Source: Centropus unirufus
Taxonomy: Eukaryota; Chordata; Aves; Cuculiformes; Centropidae
Direction of reading: 5' to 3'
Length of the DNA stretch: 64,000 nucleotides
NCBI GenBank assembly: GCA_013397695.1
Contig: VYZI01000084.1
Location: forward strand, 2,040,802 to 2,104,801
Under the pieces are notes generated by a model that was given only the letters and a program-made list of their open reading frames with translations, searched no databases and had not been told where the DNA came from. The position numbers and the translations under genes are program-made. How positions within the stretch are numbered: position 1 is the stretch's first letter; every line of letters begins with the position of its first letter. Below are positions 50,986 through 62,584 of the stretch, in pieces.

Positions 50986-51885
50986 TTAGAATCATTGGAT
51001 TTCTAAGTTTGAAAAGACCTTTGAGAACATCAAGTCCAACTGTACCTATCTACTACTAAATCATATCCCTAAGCAGTTCATCTACCCTTCTTTTAAATAT
51101 TTCCAGGGATGGGGACTCAACCACCTCCTTGGGCAGTCTGTTCCATTGCCTGATAGCCCTGTCGGTGAATAAATTTTTCCTGATGTCCAAACAGAACCTC
51201 CCCTGGCACAACTTAGAACCATTTCCTCTCGTCCTATCACCAGTCACTTGGGTGAAGAAAGCAACACACACCTCATTACAATAGGTAATGAGGTAATGAG
51301 GTAATAGGTAGTTGTAGGCAGTGATAATGTTTCCTCTCCGTCTCCTTTTCTCAAGGCCAAACAGCATCAGCTCCCTCAGCAGCTCCTTATGAGACTTGTT
51401 CTCCAGAGCCTTCAACAGCTTTGTTGCTCCTCTCTGGACACGCTCCAGGATTGCAATGTCTGTCTTGTAATGAGTGGCCCAAAACTGAACACCATATTCA
51501 AGGTGTGTCTTCACCAATGCTGAGTACAGGGGCACAATCATTTTCCTGGTCCTGCTGGCCACGCTGTTTCTGATTCAGGTCAAGATTGGCCTGGGTTATT
51601 GGCCTTCTTGCCTGGATGGGCACACAGCTGACTTGTATTCAGCTGGTGGTCAACCAACACCACTAGGTCCTTCTCTGCCAGGCAGCTTTCCAGCCACTCT
51701 TCCCCAAGTCTGTAGCGCTGCATGGAGTTGTTTTTTTCCAAGTGTAGGACCCAGCACGTGGCCTTGTTAGAACTCATCCTGCTGGTCTCAGCCCATCAAT
51801 CCATCCTGTTCAGATCCCTCTGTATGGCCTCCCTACCCTCGAATGGATTGATACTTCTTCCCAGCTTAGCCTCCTCCAGACTCCT
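50986..51885 (-). mobile_element. CR1 LINE, 5'-truncated 3' portion
   Basis: Read on the minus strand this is the 3' part of a CR1 non-LTR retrotransposon: the C-terminal part of ORF2 (reverse transcriptase) followed by the short 3' UTR. The UTR ends with the characteristic 'GGACTTGATGTTCTCAAAGG' segment and an eroded ...CAATGATTCTAAGA terminus at about 50,986. 5' truncation is usual for CR1. Identity to the consensus I remember is high over most of the length, so this is a younger copy than the others in the window. The 5' boundary near 51,885 is estimated. Confidence 0.92.
51056..51777 (-). pseudogene. Decayed CR1 ORF2 C-terminus
   Basis: The C-terminal end of CR1 ORF2, broken by at least one frame change. 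A first segment (51777 down to 51580) carries the family block with YRLGEEWLES, AEKDLVVLVD and KKANN, then goes out of frame near GQS. A second segment is open for 168 codons (51562-51056), with LYSALVKTHLEYGVQFWATH, LERVQRGATK, LEKRRRRGN, DRTRGNG and RQWNRLPKEVVESPSLEIFK, and stops at ...RDMI. Near 51,281-51,310 a short GAGGTAAT unit is tandemly repeated, inserting extra residues (PHYLITY). The reverse transcriptase catalytic core lies further upstream and is absent, so no activity is possible. Confidence 0.9.
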
Positions 51886-54800
51886 CAAGCTCAATTTTTA
51901 GGCTCAGAATACCTGTGCCTTCTTGCTCCCCATACTCTCCCCGTCTACCTTTGTTTTCTTAAGGGTCCCATGCAGCGCAAATTCTCTATGGGGCACAATA
52001 TATTTAGGCAAAATGAAAGCAACCCACTATCTGCAATTAGCAGAGACCGTGCATATCCAGGTTAATCCAGCAATATACTAATCCCGCTTATTCTCAGCCA
52101 TGCTCTTCTTGTAAAAAAATCCTGTAGGATGGCAGCTACATCATTAAAGATGTGTTACCATACATGGGAGGGTTTTTTATAATTTTTTACCTCAAATAGG
52201 TAGCTCTTATTTCCCATTCAGTATGTAGCCTCCTCATTCTCTTATCAGAAGCTCCTTAAAAGCCCTGACCAACAGTTTTCCACCATGTTGGATGTAACAC
52301 ACCCTTAGCCTAGATTTCCTTGTTATTACATCTGTTCTGACAGTCTTCAATATGCTGACAGGCAAGCTTGATACTTGAGTTTTCTGGAATTACATCTCCA
52401 TAGATATTGCTGTGTGATATTTCTATCATATTTCATATGGCTAGATAATAATAGCTATAAAGATAATAATGCAAATAGCGGGAATAAGGATAACTATAAG
52501 GTGAGTGGTAAAATTACACTTGAAATCAGTTTAAATTTGAACAAAATGTAGTATTATCCCTTCTGGAAAAGCCAGAAGCACTCTCCTCTCACAGGATGAA
52601 AGGAGCTGAGGAATGTACTGGCTGGCACTGCATCCCTGTCCTCTTGGGCCTTTAATAGGTTTCCTGCTCCCGTAGGTTCAAAGAGCAATTACAGTCTGAA
52701 GCAAAAGTACAGCAAATGGAAAACAGATTCTTTGGCTCCCACTAAAATGCCAAGAGAATAAGTAACCAAAAGGTGGAGGACTCGAAGTCACTTCATTGCA
52801 GCACTTTACTGAGATGAAGGGAAATTTCCCTGCCTTCACCCCCAAGACCAGAAGGAGTCCCTACCATGTGTGGTGGGTGGTAGGAACTCAGTGAGAAAGC
52901 AGTGTTCACAACCATCTCCCCGGAGTGACTTATACTGGAGGACAGAGATGACACTGGACTGCTGAAAACTGCCTCAGGGATCCAGCTCTTTCTCCTTTTT
53001 GTCAGGCGGTACTTTGTGCCTCTGAAATTGCCATCAGAGAGGAACAAAAGCAAGGTCTTGGGAGATGGGAAGGCAGCAAGGGCAGTGCAACTTTCTTCAC
53101 TATCGTGAGTCATCATGAGGGTAGATAGAGGTATATATCCAGTACAGGACAGCTGGATAAACAGAGATAGAGTCTAACTAAGGAACCAGCCTTGGCTACC
53201 ACCAGCCTGACAGTGACAACACTTGCTAGCTCATCCAGGGAAAACAGCCACATGCCCTGAGCAAAGCTGTGAAGGCAAGTGATGGAGTATGGAAGGAAAG
53301 GGCCCTCAGACTCCAGATAGTCATTCCAGAGAGCTGAGGGATGTATGTAGCACAGGGGGTTAATATTCTGGTATTTCATCAAGAGGGCTTGAGTGGTGTG
53401 AGCTGCATACTAATCTCTTGTGAAGATTTGCATAGGCCATGCAAGATGGCTTTAGACAGGGCAGCACCACCGAGTGTTCCCTCAGGGCTCTGTGCACCAA
53501 AGCACATGAGGTTGAAATAAAATCCCCAGGTACAGCAGGACTGGATTCAGGACCAGAAGAGCACATCTTTTTTTCAGATCAGAGTTTGATATAATAAAAA
53601 ATATGTATAGTCCACAGTTAGTGAACAGAAGGTGGCATTAAGTACAGAGTCTGCATAAAAGACAGCCTCACATAGTTCTTCCCTCTTATGCCCAGTTCTA
53701 GGAAATGCATTCACACGATCAATAACACCTGCAGAATTATGACACCACAGCACTGGTGTGTTGTGAGAGAGGCTTCTCTTCCCTCTCTCAGAGCTATTAC
53801 TGTACCAGTCAGTTTCTGATTTGGTATTCTGTAAGCTATGCCATACAGGGGAAACTAAATAAGCCTGTCTGAAGTGAAAAGCCCTTCAAGTTGGTTTGCA
53901 TCATGTTTCATTTCCACCTCAGATTACTTGAGATTAAATCTTATCATGAATAGTAGAGAGAAATAACTAATAAGTCTGAGCATCAGCAATAATACCAACT
54001 TTGTGCTCAAACAAGGGTGTTCAGTATCCAGTGACAGTACAAGTGGGTCACCCAGCCGGCTTAACAACCAGAGGAACTTTTCCATTAGAACTTAATTCTG
54101 CCACAATTCAGTCATCCCATACCCATATGGGATGTACCCGAACCCCACAATTTCTCAGGTGTAGGCAGGAAACTGTATCCTTATACTTAAACAACTGTGA
54201 GTTAATAATTGCTAAGGATTTTCTTGGTCATTGTGTATTGTAAATTGATGCTTTCTCTAGCTTTCCTTACTGTCTATAGAGGAAGAAGGAATCCATTATC
54301 TCCTTACATTATGGATGTGCAATTCCTCTTAATCCAACAGGAACAAAAAAGAAATTGAACCCTATGGAGGAGCAGTGAGGAAACGATGAGTGAATGAATA
54401 AAAGGCTCCATTATAAATGCTCTGACCTGGGTGTGAGGTGCTTTTCATCTCTGACCTCCTCCTAACAGACATGTACAACGAGCATAGAGTTTGCATTTCA
54501 AATATCTGAATCTATGTACATTTGGACCCAGTATATTTCAGGAGTGGACTCATCTTTTCACACCAGGAAGGAAGACTCATAGCCAAAGCAAAATTAAAGA
54601 CTGATCGATTTAATTTGTTCACCTTTTGAAACTCCTCCAATCTATCTGGGGTGGGGCAAGAAGGCTGTTGCAATTAAATATTATGACAACATGTCAAGTA
54701 ATTTTTTCCTAGAGGAGAGTGTTTTGTGTTAATAGATTTGGACAACATAAGGTGAAAGTGTCCTTTTCCTACCGTAGTTTGTCAGGGTCTGTAGGCACTA

Positions 54801-55404
54801 ACTACGAGTATCAGCTTCACTGTTTCTCTACACCAGGCATCATCTCTTCTCCATAAACTGAAAAATCAACCTGAATTTCAGTTTCTATAGGCAAGAAAAT
54901 AAGAAAAGTCAGAAAGAGAAGGGTAAAGTAAGAGTTTTGGAGTTTCCTGTGCGACAGAGCTGCCCTGTCTTCCGTGAATACCTAATTCCTGTTTGGCTAT
55001 GGTCTTTATCTACCCCATACCGTCTCCTACAGTCTTCTTGATTAATCAATATGAATGCATTTAGGAAACAATTCCCCCGGTGCTGCTTCAGAAATGTCTA
55101 GTAATGTTAAACCTTCTTCAGTGCCAAGGTTAGGACAAAGGACTTCTAGGAGAGCTGGAATCAGCACAACCCCAAGACGGAACAGGTAAAAATGATCAAA
55201 GTCTTAGCATGTGCTCACAACCAGTAACAAATCATGGAGTTCATATGTTAACCCTGTGGTCCATATACTTCAGTCTTCAACAACAGCCTGGATAACACAG
55301 AAGTGCACTCTCAACATAGTTGTGGAAAACGAAAAATTATGACAGCTGACTGACACACAAATGTCATCTTCAAACACCTAAGGATTGTGCCAACAGAAAC
55401 CTCC
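51886..55404. other. Intergenic or intronic DNA between two CR1 copies
   Basis: No exon or RNA gene recognised. AT-rich imperfect (ATAATA) sequence occurs near 52,440-52,500. Frames at 52793-53116 and 53113-53382 (minus) have no family resemblance. Confidence 0.6.
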
Positions 55405-56157
55405 TGATGTCCAGTAGAAAGAAATGAGAAGTTTTGCATCTGTGGTGCTCCCTGCATCCCTACATGCTGGGAGTAAACTGGCTGAGTAACAGCACTGCTG
55501 AAAAGGATCAGGAGGTTAGAGTGGATGTCAGACTGAATGAGCTGATAGCACACTGTCACTGCAAGGTGGCTGTTCTGCTCTACATTAGGAGGAGCATGGC
55601 TGGCAGGTTCAGGAAGGTTATGTTCTCTGCCACCTAACACTGGCAAGGCTGCTTATGACATACTGTCCAGTCTGGAGCCTCTCAATTGCAAAGGGATGCG
55701 AAGAAACTGGAGCGTTCCCAGCAGAAAGCTACCACAATGCTCTGAAGCCTGGAGCACATGATCAGCAAGGATATGTTTAGGCATTTTGGCTTATTTCAGC
55801 AGGTGAAGCGAAGGCTAGCCTAATAGCCTACAATTACCTGAAGGGTAATTACAAACATAACAAATCTATTCTCCTCAGTAGCATCAGATGATACCACATG
55901 GAACAACAGCCACAAATTGTGGCCTGGGACATTGAGCTGGACATAAAGAAACCATTTCCTGTAAGGGTAGAGCAGCACTGGGACATGTAGCCCACAGAGG
56001 TCATAGAATATCCAATTTAGGCAATTTTCAGGATTCAGCTATTCAAAGTTAGGACTGACCTCATGATGTGCTGGCGATACTATTTCTGCGAATAAGTGGG
56101 TGGACTAGATGACTTCTACAGCTGTTTCAATCACAACATGTATTGTTCTGTGATTCT
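55405..56157 (+). mobile_element. Older CR1 LINE 3' portion
   Basis: A plus-strand CR1 remnant. Recognisable in order are GTAGAAAGAAATGAGAAGTT, then ACTGGCTGAGTAACAGCACT, GCTGAAAAGGATC, ACATTAGGAGGAGCATGGCTGG, ACTGGAGCGTTCCCAGCAGA, CAATTACCTGAAGGGTAATT and the 3' segment GGACTAGATGACTTCTACAG ending TATTGTTCTGTGATTCTT. These match the CR1 ORF2 end and 3' UTR, but stops and indels break every frame. It is clearly older than the copy at 51 kb and lies in the opposite orientation. Confidence 0.88.
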
Positions 56158-57050
56158 TTACAGTCACTAGTCAGTGAATTTGACAAGGGAATTCCCCAAA
56201 GTTCATTGCCAGATAGATTCATGTCTAGCAGACTCACATCATCACATGCCTGGCAGATATTTTTTCTCTAAAATAGGGTGAGGAGTATTATAATTGGATT
56301 TACTCATGCCAAGCACCATGATCCTCCTTTATTTTGCTGGCTATACGTTGGCACTTGATCACGCTTGGATATAACTTGAGGCTGCATAATCAGCCTCTTT
56401 TCTCTAACTGGTCCTTAGTCAGAGAAAGCCTCGCCAGGCAGTAATAGGGAATTTTAAAAGCTTACACTTAAGCTAGGTCTTGAAAGCAAGCTCAGACCCA
56501 TTCTTAGTGATTAGAGACATCTTTTAGATTTTCTCCTTGGTCCCGAGAATCTATGAAGACATTTTCAGAGGCATCCAGCCACAATGAAGAGACGTTGCCC
56601 CAAAAATCCTGAAGAAAAAGACCAATTGGCTTTAAATAATATTTTGTCATCTAAAACATATCTGGAAGGCCATGCCTATATCCCAGGTGCACATTTCACA
56701 CTTATTCAAGTGACAAGAATACAAGAATCATTCCCTTGCTCTGACAGCTAAAATGCTCATGTCCTCTTTTAACCAGTCTAGTCTCTTTATTATGGAGAAG
56801 TATCCCTTGAGAATCCTGGTTATGTACACAGAATGATGACGAAAAGCCAACTATCTCTAAATCTGGAAACAGCCAGATCACAGCCCACATTTCAGTCAAT
56901 GATCCTTTAGCTGAAAAGGGTGAGTGGTACCAAGGGAAAACCCAAGTCCACAGTGTTGCATTTTTACAAAGAATGCAATACTTCAGTGTTTATGACTACT
57001 GAATCATAAGAACTCAGAGAACCACTGGTTAATTTGTAATAATATTTGTG
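56158..57050. other. Intergenic or intronic DNA without recognised features
   Basis: Unique-looking AT-rich sequence. No gene or repeat assigned. Confidence 0.6.
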
Positions 57051-57054
57051 AATC

Positions 57055-57195
57055 AGAAGAGGGACAGTCTTGTGGTTAAGCTGGACTGACATTCAGGATG
57101 TCTGGATCCAATTCCTAGTCTAGCATAGATTTTTCCTTTGTAAGCATTGGCAGGCTGCTTAATCTCTCATCCTAAGTTTCTTGCCTATAAATTTT
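57055..57195 (+). repeat. MIR-like tRNA-derived SINE
   Basis: GACAGTCTTGTGGTTAAGCT fits the A-box part of the tRNA-derived head, and TGTCTGGATCCAATTCCTAG fits the B-box part (consensus ggGTTCgAaTCCc). The body GGCTGCTTAATCTCTCATCC, then AAGTTTCTTGCCTATAAA, mirrors 'agTTACTTAAcCTCTC...cagTTTCcTcatcTgTAAA'. It is the best preserved of the MIR-type copies here. Confidence 0.75.
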
Positions 57196-58546
57196 TTCCT
57201 TTCTTTGACTTTTTGGCTGTCTGATCTGTTTTAGTTCTGAAGTATTTCTGTAGTTTCTGACATCCAGGAAAGCACATAATAATAGGCACGATGTAGCAAA
57301 TTGTGCTTTGAGCTGCAAATATCTCTAAAACAGGCCACAGGCTGGATGTGTTTACTTCAGTAAGCTAACAGACATATATTTGAAGAAATCAGCCTGGACA
57401 AGTGAATGGTTAGCAAACACAGAGGCTACAATCAAAATTGTCTAAAATGAATTCAATTAAAAGCCTGCTACTGCTGTTACCATTAAAACCAGTACCAGCA
57501 CAGGCATCTTTACTATGATTTCATAAGAAATAATTCTAAGTGATGGCACAGGTTTCCATTAGTATTTATAATGCCTACACTGTAAGATAAAAACACAAGT
57601 ACCTAGGGTTTTCTGACCACCAAATGTGAAACAGGAATTTTATGTTTGACATTTTAAATATTGAATGCAACATTCAAATTCTTATCAATGATGTCTCCCT
57701 GGGCTGATACCTCCAACTTTCAACATAGAACATAGTTTCAAAATTGAGCCTACTGCTGATTAGGTTGCTTTCTAGCCTGAAGTTTTCAGGGGTTGATTGA
57801 AATGTCAAGAAGACAAAAAGCAAATGTGGATATAATTATCTCTATCTTGCTGCTTAATTTCAGAAGTACTCTCTTGGCACCAGTAGGTCTAGATTGAAAG
57901 AAATAAAATCAAGTATAGGCAGGTAACATTTTATTCACTTGTCTCTTTGGACCCTCGACTGGAAATAGATAGATCCCAGGGTATTAGAACTAAACCAATA
58001 TTTTTTTTCTTCCACCAGAAGAGTCCTCCATACTTCCAGACAAGTTAAAAGCTGTAAAACACAGATATAAATATAGAAAGGGAATTTAATCTATAAATAA
58101 TGCCAGACTCGTGAATGTGCCTGGAATCAAAGAGAAAAGATGGGTATATACAGAAGTGGGTACAAATACCCTGAGAGGAAAAGACTGACAAAAAGGGCTT
58201 CTGGATTCCTATCAGCAATTCAATAGTTGGGGGTAAATCCATTATAAAAGTTTTTACACTAAGCATAAGAAGACAAGTGTTCACTAACTCCAGGAATAGT
58301 CAGGTGAACTCATTTTTTCCTTCATTGAAAACAATCTTTGTGCCAGCCATGTGTCTTGCATTCTTAACTGGGTGAAGCTGTGAGTCAGAGTTAGTAGGAC
58401 AGTGCCCATTCTGGGAGGTAGCATGAGCTGGAAAGATCAAGCGCAGTACAAAAGGACAGCATGACCAGAGAACGCAGTGGAGCTTTTCCCTCTACAGAAG
58501 ATAAAAATGACCAAATGGAAAATAGCCAATATATGTTAGTTCTGCA
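57196..58546. other. Intergenic or intronic DNA without recognised features
   Basis: AT-rich. No exon, RNA gene or clear repeat identified. Confidence 0.6.
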
Positions 58547-58568
58547 AAGAAAAAAAAAAAGAAAAAAA

Positions 58569-58601
58569 NNNNNNNNNNNNNNNNNNNNNNNNNNNNNNNN
58601 N
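58569..58601. other. Assembly gap (33 N)
   Basis: A run of N directly after A-rich sequence (58,548-58,568). The gap is probably an unresolved homopolymer, and its true length may differ. Confidence 0.99.
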
Positions 58602-59512
58602 TTCAGTTAGTGCCCAGCAAATTGCAGCTCTTCATTATATTCAACTCTGAATGCAGTACTGCTACCAAATTCAGGAGTCCCCTTTTTAACTAAAGGGACA
58701 AGCTCTGCCTATGTAGTTCCACACCACAAATCCCGAGGGATAAAGGAGCAAAACCCTAAGGAATTTTCAGAATTAGTGGCAGGAGGTAATGGGCTTAATG
58801 AGCTCCCTAAGACTTGCTGAAACAATGTGGGGATGACTTACACAGTCTTCGATGGAGCATGCTGAAGGGACAACAGAGCATCTGCAATTTTCCAAAATTT
58901 ACCAAAATCTGTAAGAACCTGTCATTTGGCCAGCTGACGAGGACTTTTGCCCCTGAAGTCGTTGGAATCTGTTAAGAAGGTAAATATTCCTTGAAAATAC
59001 CAATTCCCCCCTTCTTTTGTTATAGTAAAAAATCAAGCAGAGAAAAAAAAAATCAGTTTGTAGAGAAGATACAGTTGTATAACCCTCCTGCACGATTCCA
59101 GGCTGGCAGCAAAATGGTACAGTTTGGTTCTAAGGGTGTAACAAACACCAGATGAATCTCCCACCTCAAAACATTGGAAAACAAGAACTGATGGGCTCAT
59201 CTGAGAGTTCAGACTCCCAGCTGCCATATGGGAAAACTAATGACTTACCAAAACAGCGCATTGTTGAAGAAAGGGAAGGCAGTAAAAATAAAACTAATAA
59301 TGTTTCGTAAGAACAATATAGTCTAAGGACTAGATTAATCAAGTAGCCCTTTCCTGTGAAGTAGCTGCTGGTGTTGTTTTAGAGACACCTGCTCACAGTT
59401 TCTGCGGAACTGTGCCCGAGACTGTCACAGCTGGGTATCAAAGCCTGATTCTGGCTTCAGCAAGACCATGTAGCACATCCAAGCCACTTCTGCCTGTCGC
59501 TCTTAACCCATT
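58602..59512. other. Intergenic or intronic DNA without recognised features
   Basis: No gene or repeat assigned. Flanks the left arm of the inverted repeat. Confidence 0.6.
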
Positions 59513-59820
59513 ACCAGGTAATAAATGATACAGGAAACTTGTGAAAAAAAAACAACCGAGTATCTGATCCAGTAATCAAGGTTGCATAAGGGAAACAAAT
59601 AAAGTTACACAATCAACCCCGATTCTGGTATTTTCAAAGAAATGTAGAGTTTTCAGCCTGATTTAGTTCCTCAGTTTATTAGCTGATACATCCTCCATAG
59701 GACACACAGAAGAGAATGTAATATAATAAAACATATGACTGCATCATGACATAAATTCAGGTGTATCCCCTTTGAGCCTACACTAGGGAGAAACCTGTCT
59801 CACACAAACCTGTCTCACTT
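59513..59820 (+). repeat. Inverted repeat, left arm
   Basis: Begins ACCAGGTAATAAATGATACA and ends AGAAACCTGTCTCAC...CTGTCTCACTT. It is the reverse complement of 61,894-62,197 with about seven substitutions over roughly 290 bp (about 97-98% by eye). A central stretch of some 140 bp is identical. Near its right end AAACCTGTCTCACAC is followed by a second AAACCTGTCTCAC, a local duplication that the right arm lacks or carries with a small indel. It encodes no ORF and shows no hallmark of a family I know. An LTR or MITE copy is possible. Confidence 0.93.
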
Positions 59821-61255
59821 ACACTTACACTTCCCTTATACCACCCGTGCAGGTTACTGCAGCTGGCCACTGCATTGACCTTGATAGCCACTTCTATTCT
59901 GCCTTAGCCCCTGTTTTAACAAGAGACATACGCATACACTACTCTGTCCAAGTAAAGCTTTTTTTAGGCAACGTATTCTAATCCTTGTTTTAGACTGGAT
60001 TTTCACCACCGAAAAGTACCAGCCGTTGCCTAAGATAAGGATGTCCCAGATCTTCCTGTGCACAATTAGGTACTACTAGTTTGCGTAGCTTATCACACAT
60101 GATTAAAAGTTATAAAATACGCCCTTTTATACTAGAACCTTTCTTTTCTTAACTACTCTCACGATAAAAACAAATGATCCAGCTGAACAGACTCAAGCCA
60201 ACAAATTAGACCCTTTCAGTCATTTCTTAAAATGGTGAGAGAGAGGACATTGTCCCTGCCAGACCCCTAGCTCCTTGGGAGATGCAGAGGCAGGGTCACT
60301 ATCCCATTTGAACTTCAGCTATTCAGCTCCCAAAGGGAAGCCTGCTTCAGAAGTTAAAGGCTGGAAGTTGTTGGTATTGTTTACAACGGCTATAAACCAG
60401 AAGAAACTCCTTTCTGTTAATTTCCATCGTGGATGATAATGACAGTAGTTATGTTACATGACACTTCTTGGGAAATGGGCAAAGGACAGGCACGGGTTTT
60501 CACAAAGTTTGCATGCAGCTTCTGTGCTTGTACCAGTTTTTGGAAATCACTCACCAAGGCTGTCTTCAATCAAAAGGCTTTATTCCTTTCATTCCTAGGC
60601 TGACCATTTGTTGTTCTCCATATGATTTTAAATCAGATTTCTCAGCTATCAAAAAGTGATAGGAGATAAACAGATAAAGAAAAGGTCCTAGATGGGGAAC
60701 AACCTCACCCAGCTAGTGACCAGCCATCTGTCAAAGCAGCACTGTCCTGACTCAGGCTCTGAAGTCTACTGTGGCAGTGTGGTCAGGGGTAGGCCCTCAT
60801 CCTGCCTTGAATGTAAACATGCATAAGATTGCATTTGCCACATGTTTTGGAAGTATGAATAGTTCTTGGCAAGGAAGAGACGACTGAGAGGTTACTGGCA
60901 TTCTCCTTGAGCTGATGTCATCCTATAGCCCAACTAGAGCTCTGGGTACACACAGTCACACATACACACAGCTACCAGTCACCAAACTTCTGTTATGGCT
61001 AAAAAATTAAATTAGTTATTTTTGGCTGGAGACTTCTCCATCCCTCTAAGACTTGCTACAATGCTTCTGGCTCCAGCTGGCAAGGCAGCCACTCCCTTGG
61101 GAGTACCTGACACCCAAGTACCAGGATAAATCCATTAGGGAGCAGCAAGAGCAGGGCTGCTTCTTAAAGGGGGGTAAGCCAGGAGCCAAGAAGAAGCTTT
61201 GCTAGCCAGGTCTCAATCCCACAATGCTAGAGAGAGGCAAACAAAACAGACCCAG
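59821..61255. other. Inverted-repeat spacer, first part
   Basis: Unique-looking DNA between the arms. No transposase-like frame and no RNA gene recognised. Confidence 0.6.
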
Positions 61256-61625
61256 AAGTAACAGCCAGATTCAAACAAAAGTTCAGGTCAAAATGTAGGA
61301 TGGTGGTGATGAGGCAGGTCTGAGGTAAAGTCAGGAAGTCAATCAGTAGGTCAGGAACAGGATTAGTTCCAGAGGTAATCACGTAGGTCCACAGTGCCAA
61401 AAATGAAGCCAGGAAGCCAATCTATAGCTTGAGGTCCAGCTCAAAGGGTCCCATAACCAGGCAGGGGCATGGCTATGGCTGTGATTGCACAGGAGACCAG
61501 CACACCCCCAGCATAACTCCAACAAAACACACATGCCCACTGCTGAGCTTAAATAGAGCTCCTGGGCCCATGGGTGTGGGACCCAGGTGAGGCTCACAGG
61601 GTCATTGGGGCCTTTAATGAGCTCA
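61256..61625. repeat. Putative interspersed repeat with recurring GGTCAGGA motif
   Basis: CAGGTCAAAATGTAGG, then AAAGTCAGGAAGTCAATCAG, TAGGTCAGGAACAGGATTAG and later CTTAAATAGAGCTCCTGGGC. Recurring (A/G)GTCAGGA(A/G) units followed by a TTAAATAG-containing GC-richer end recall LTR-like or composite repeats in sauropsid genomes. I cannot name the family. Confidence 0.35.
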
Positions 61626-61893
61626 GAGCTCTGATGAAACCAGAGGCTCCATGTAGTCTGGGATCATTTTGTATTTACATGCTGCCTTCCAGGTGTTGAC
61701 TCCTTACCCGTATGGTAATTGACATATCTCCTTCAATGTGATCCACACTTCTAATCATAACTCCTTCCCATTCCTCACTGGGATAATTTTTTTCTCTCCA
61801 AATCTGGTTGTAGAGATCACATTGACTTCGCTCTCAAACATTTTTCAGTCTTTGTAACTTACGTTAGACGTCCAGATGCTTGGGAATAAGTTG

Positions 61894-62197
61894 CTGGTTT
61901 GTGTAAGTGAGACAGGTTTCTCCCTAGTGTAGGCTCAAAGGAGATACACCTGAATTTATGTCATGATGCAGTCATATGTTTTATTATATTACATTCTCTT
62001 CTGTGTGTCCTATGGAGGATGTATCAGCTAATAAACTGAGGAACTAAATCAGGCTGAAAACTCTACATTTCTTTGAAAATACGAGAATCAGGGTTGATTG
62101 TGTAACTTTATTTGCTTCCCTTATGCAACCTTGATTACTGGATGAGATACTCGGTTGGTTTTTTTTCACAAGTTTCCAGTATCATTTATTACCTGGT
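61894..62197 (-). repeat. Inverted repeat, right arm
   Basis: Starts GTTTGTGTAAGTGAGACAGG and ends ATCATTTATTACCTGGT. It mirrors the left arm base for base apart from scattered substitutions and a 4-bp indel near the inner end. Similarity stops sharply on both sides: inner flank TAAGTTGCTG, outer flank TTTGTGTGAACAAG. No matching target-site duplication is evident outside the pair. Together the arms could fold into a hairpin stem of about 300 bp with a loop of about 2.1 kb. Confidence 0.93.
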
Positions 62198-62364
62198 TTT
62201 GTGTGAACAAGCTGTTACTCCTCATATTTTTTTTGTCCACTATTCTCACGTTATTCAAACGCTGTCCTGAGGTGAGAATTATTCTTTTACCCATGGGCAT
62301 TTCAGTGGTTTTAATAGCTGAACTTTCATGAGCAATAATCTGTGTACATTCAAAACACCTTCCA

Positions 62365-62440
62365 GCTAAAGTGAGATTATCAGCTTCATTTTATAAATGT
62401 AAAATTGATCTAATAGGAGATTAAGTCCCAAAGTATGTAT
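62365..62440. repeat. Possible MIR/L2-type fragment
   Basis: TTATCAGCTTCATTTTATAA followed by ATAGGAGATTAAGTCCCAAAG loosely matches the 'cattttacagatgaggaaactgag...gattaagt' core in reverse orientation. The match is short and degraded. Confidence 0.3.
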
Positions 62441-62584
62441 TATATTTGAGTGCTGTTAAGTGAGATACCTTAGACCCTGGTTTTTCTGTATGTGCAGCAT
62501 TATTTAGTGTTTTATATAATCATAGAGAATTATCCCCTGACTTCAGCTGCAACCATGACTGCCTGGCACATGGATTAGTAAAGA

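Noticed and set aside
59513..62197. Whole inverted-repeat unit as a DNA transposon with 300-bp terminal repeats
   Set aside because: No transposase-like frame in the spacer and no target-site duplication outside the arms.
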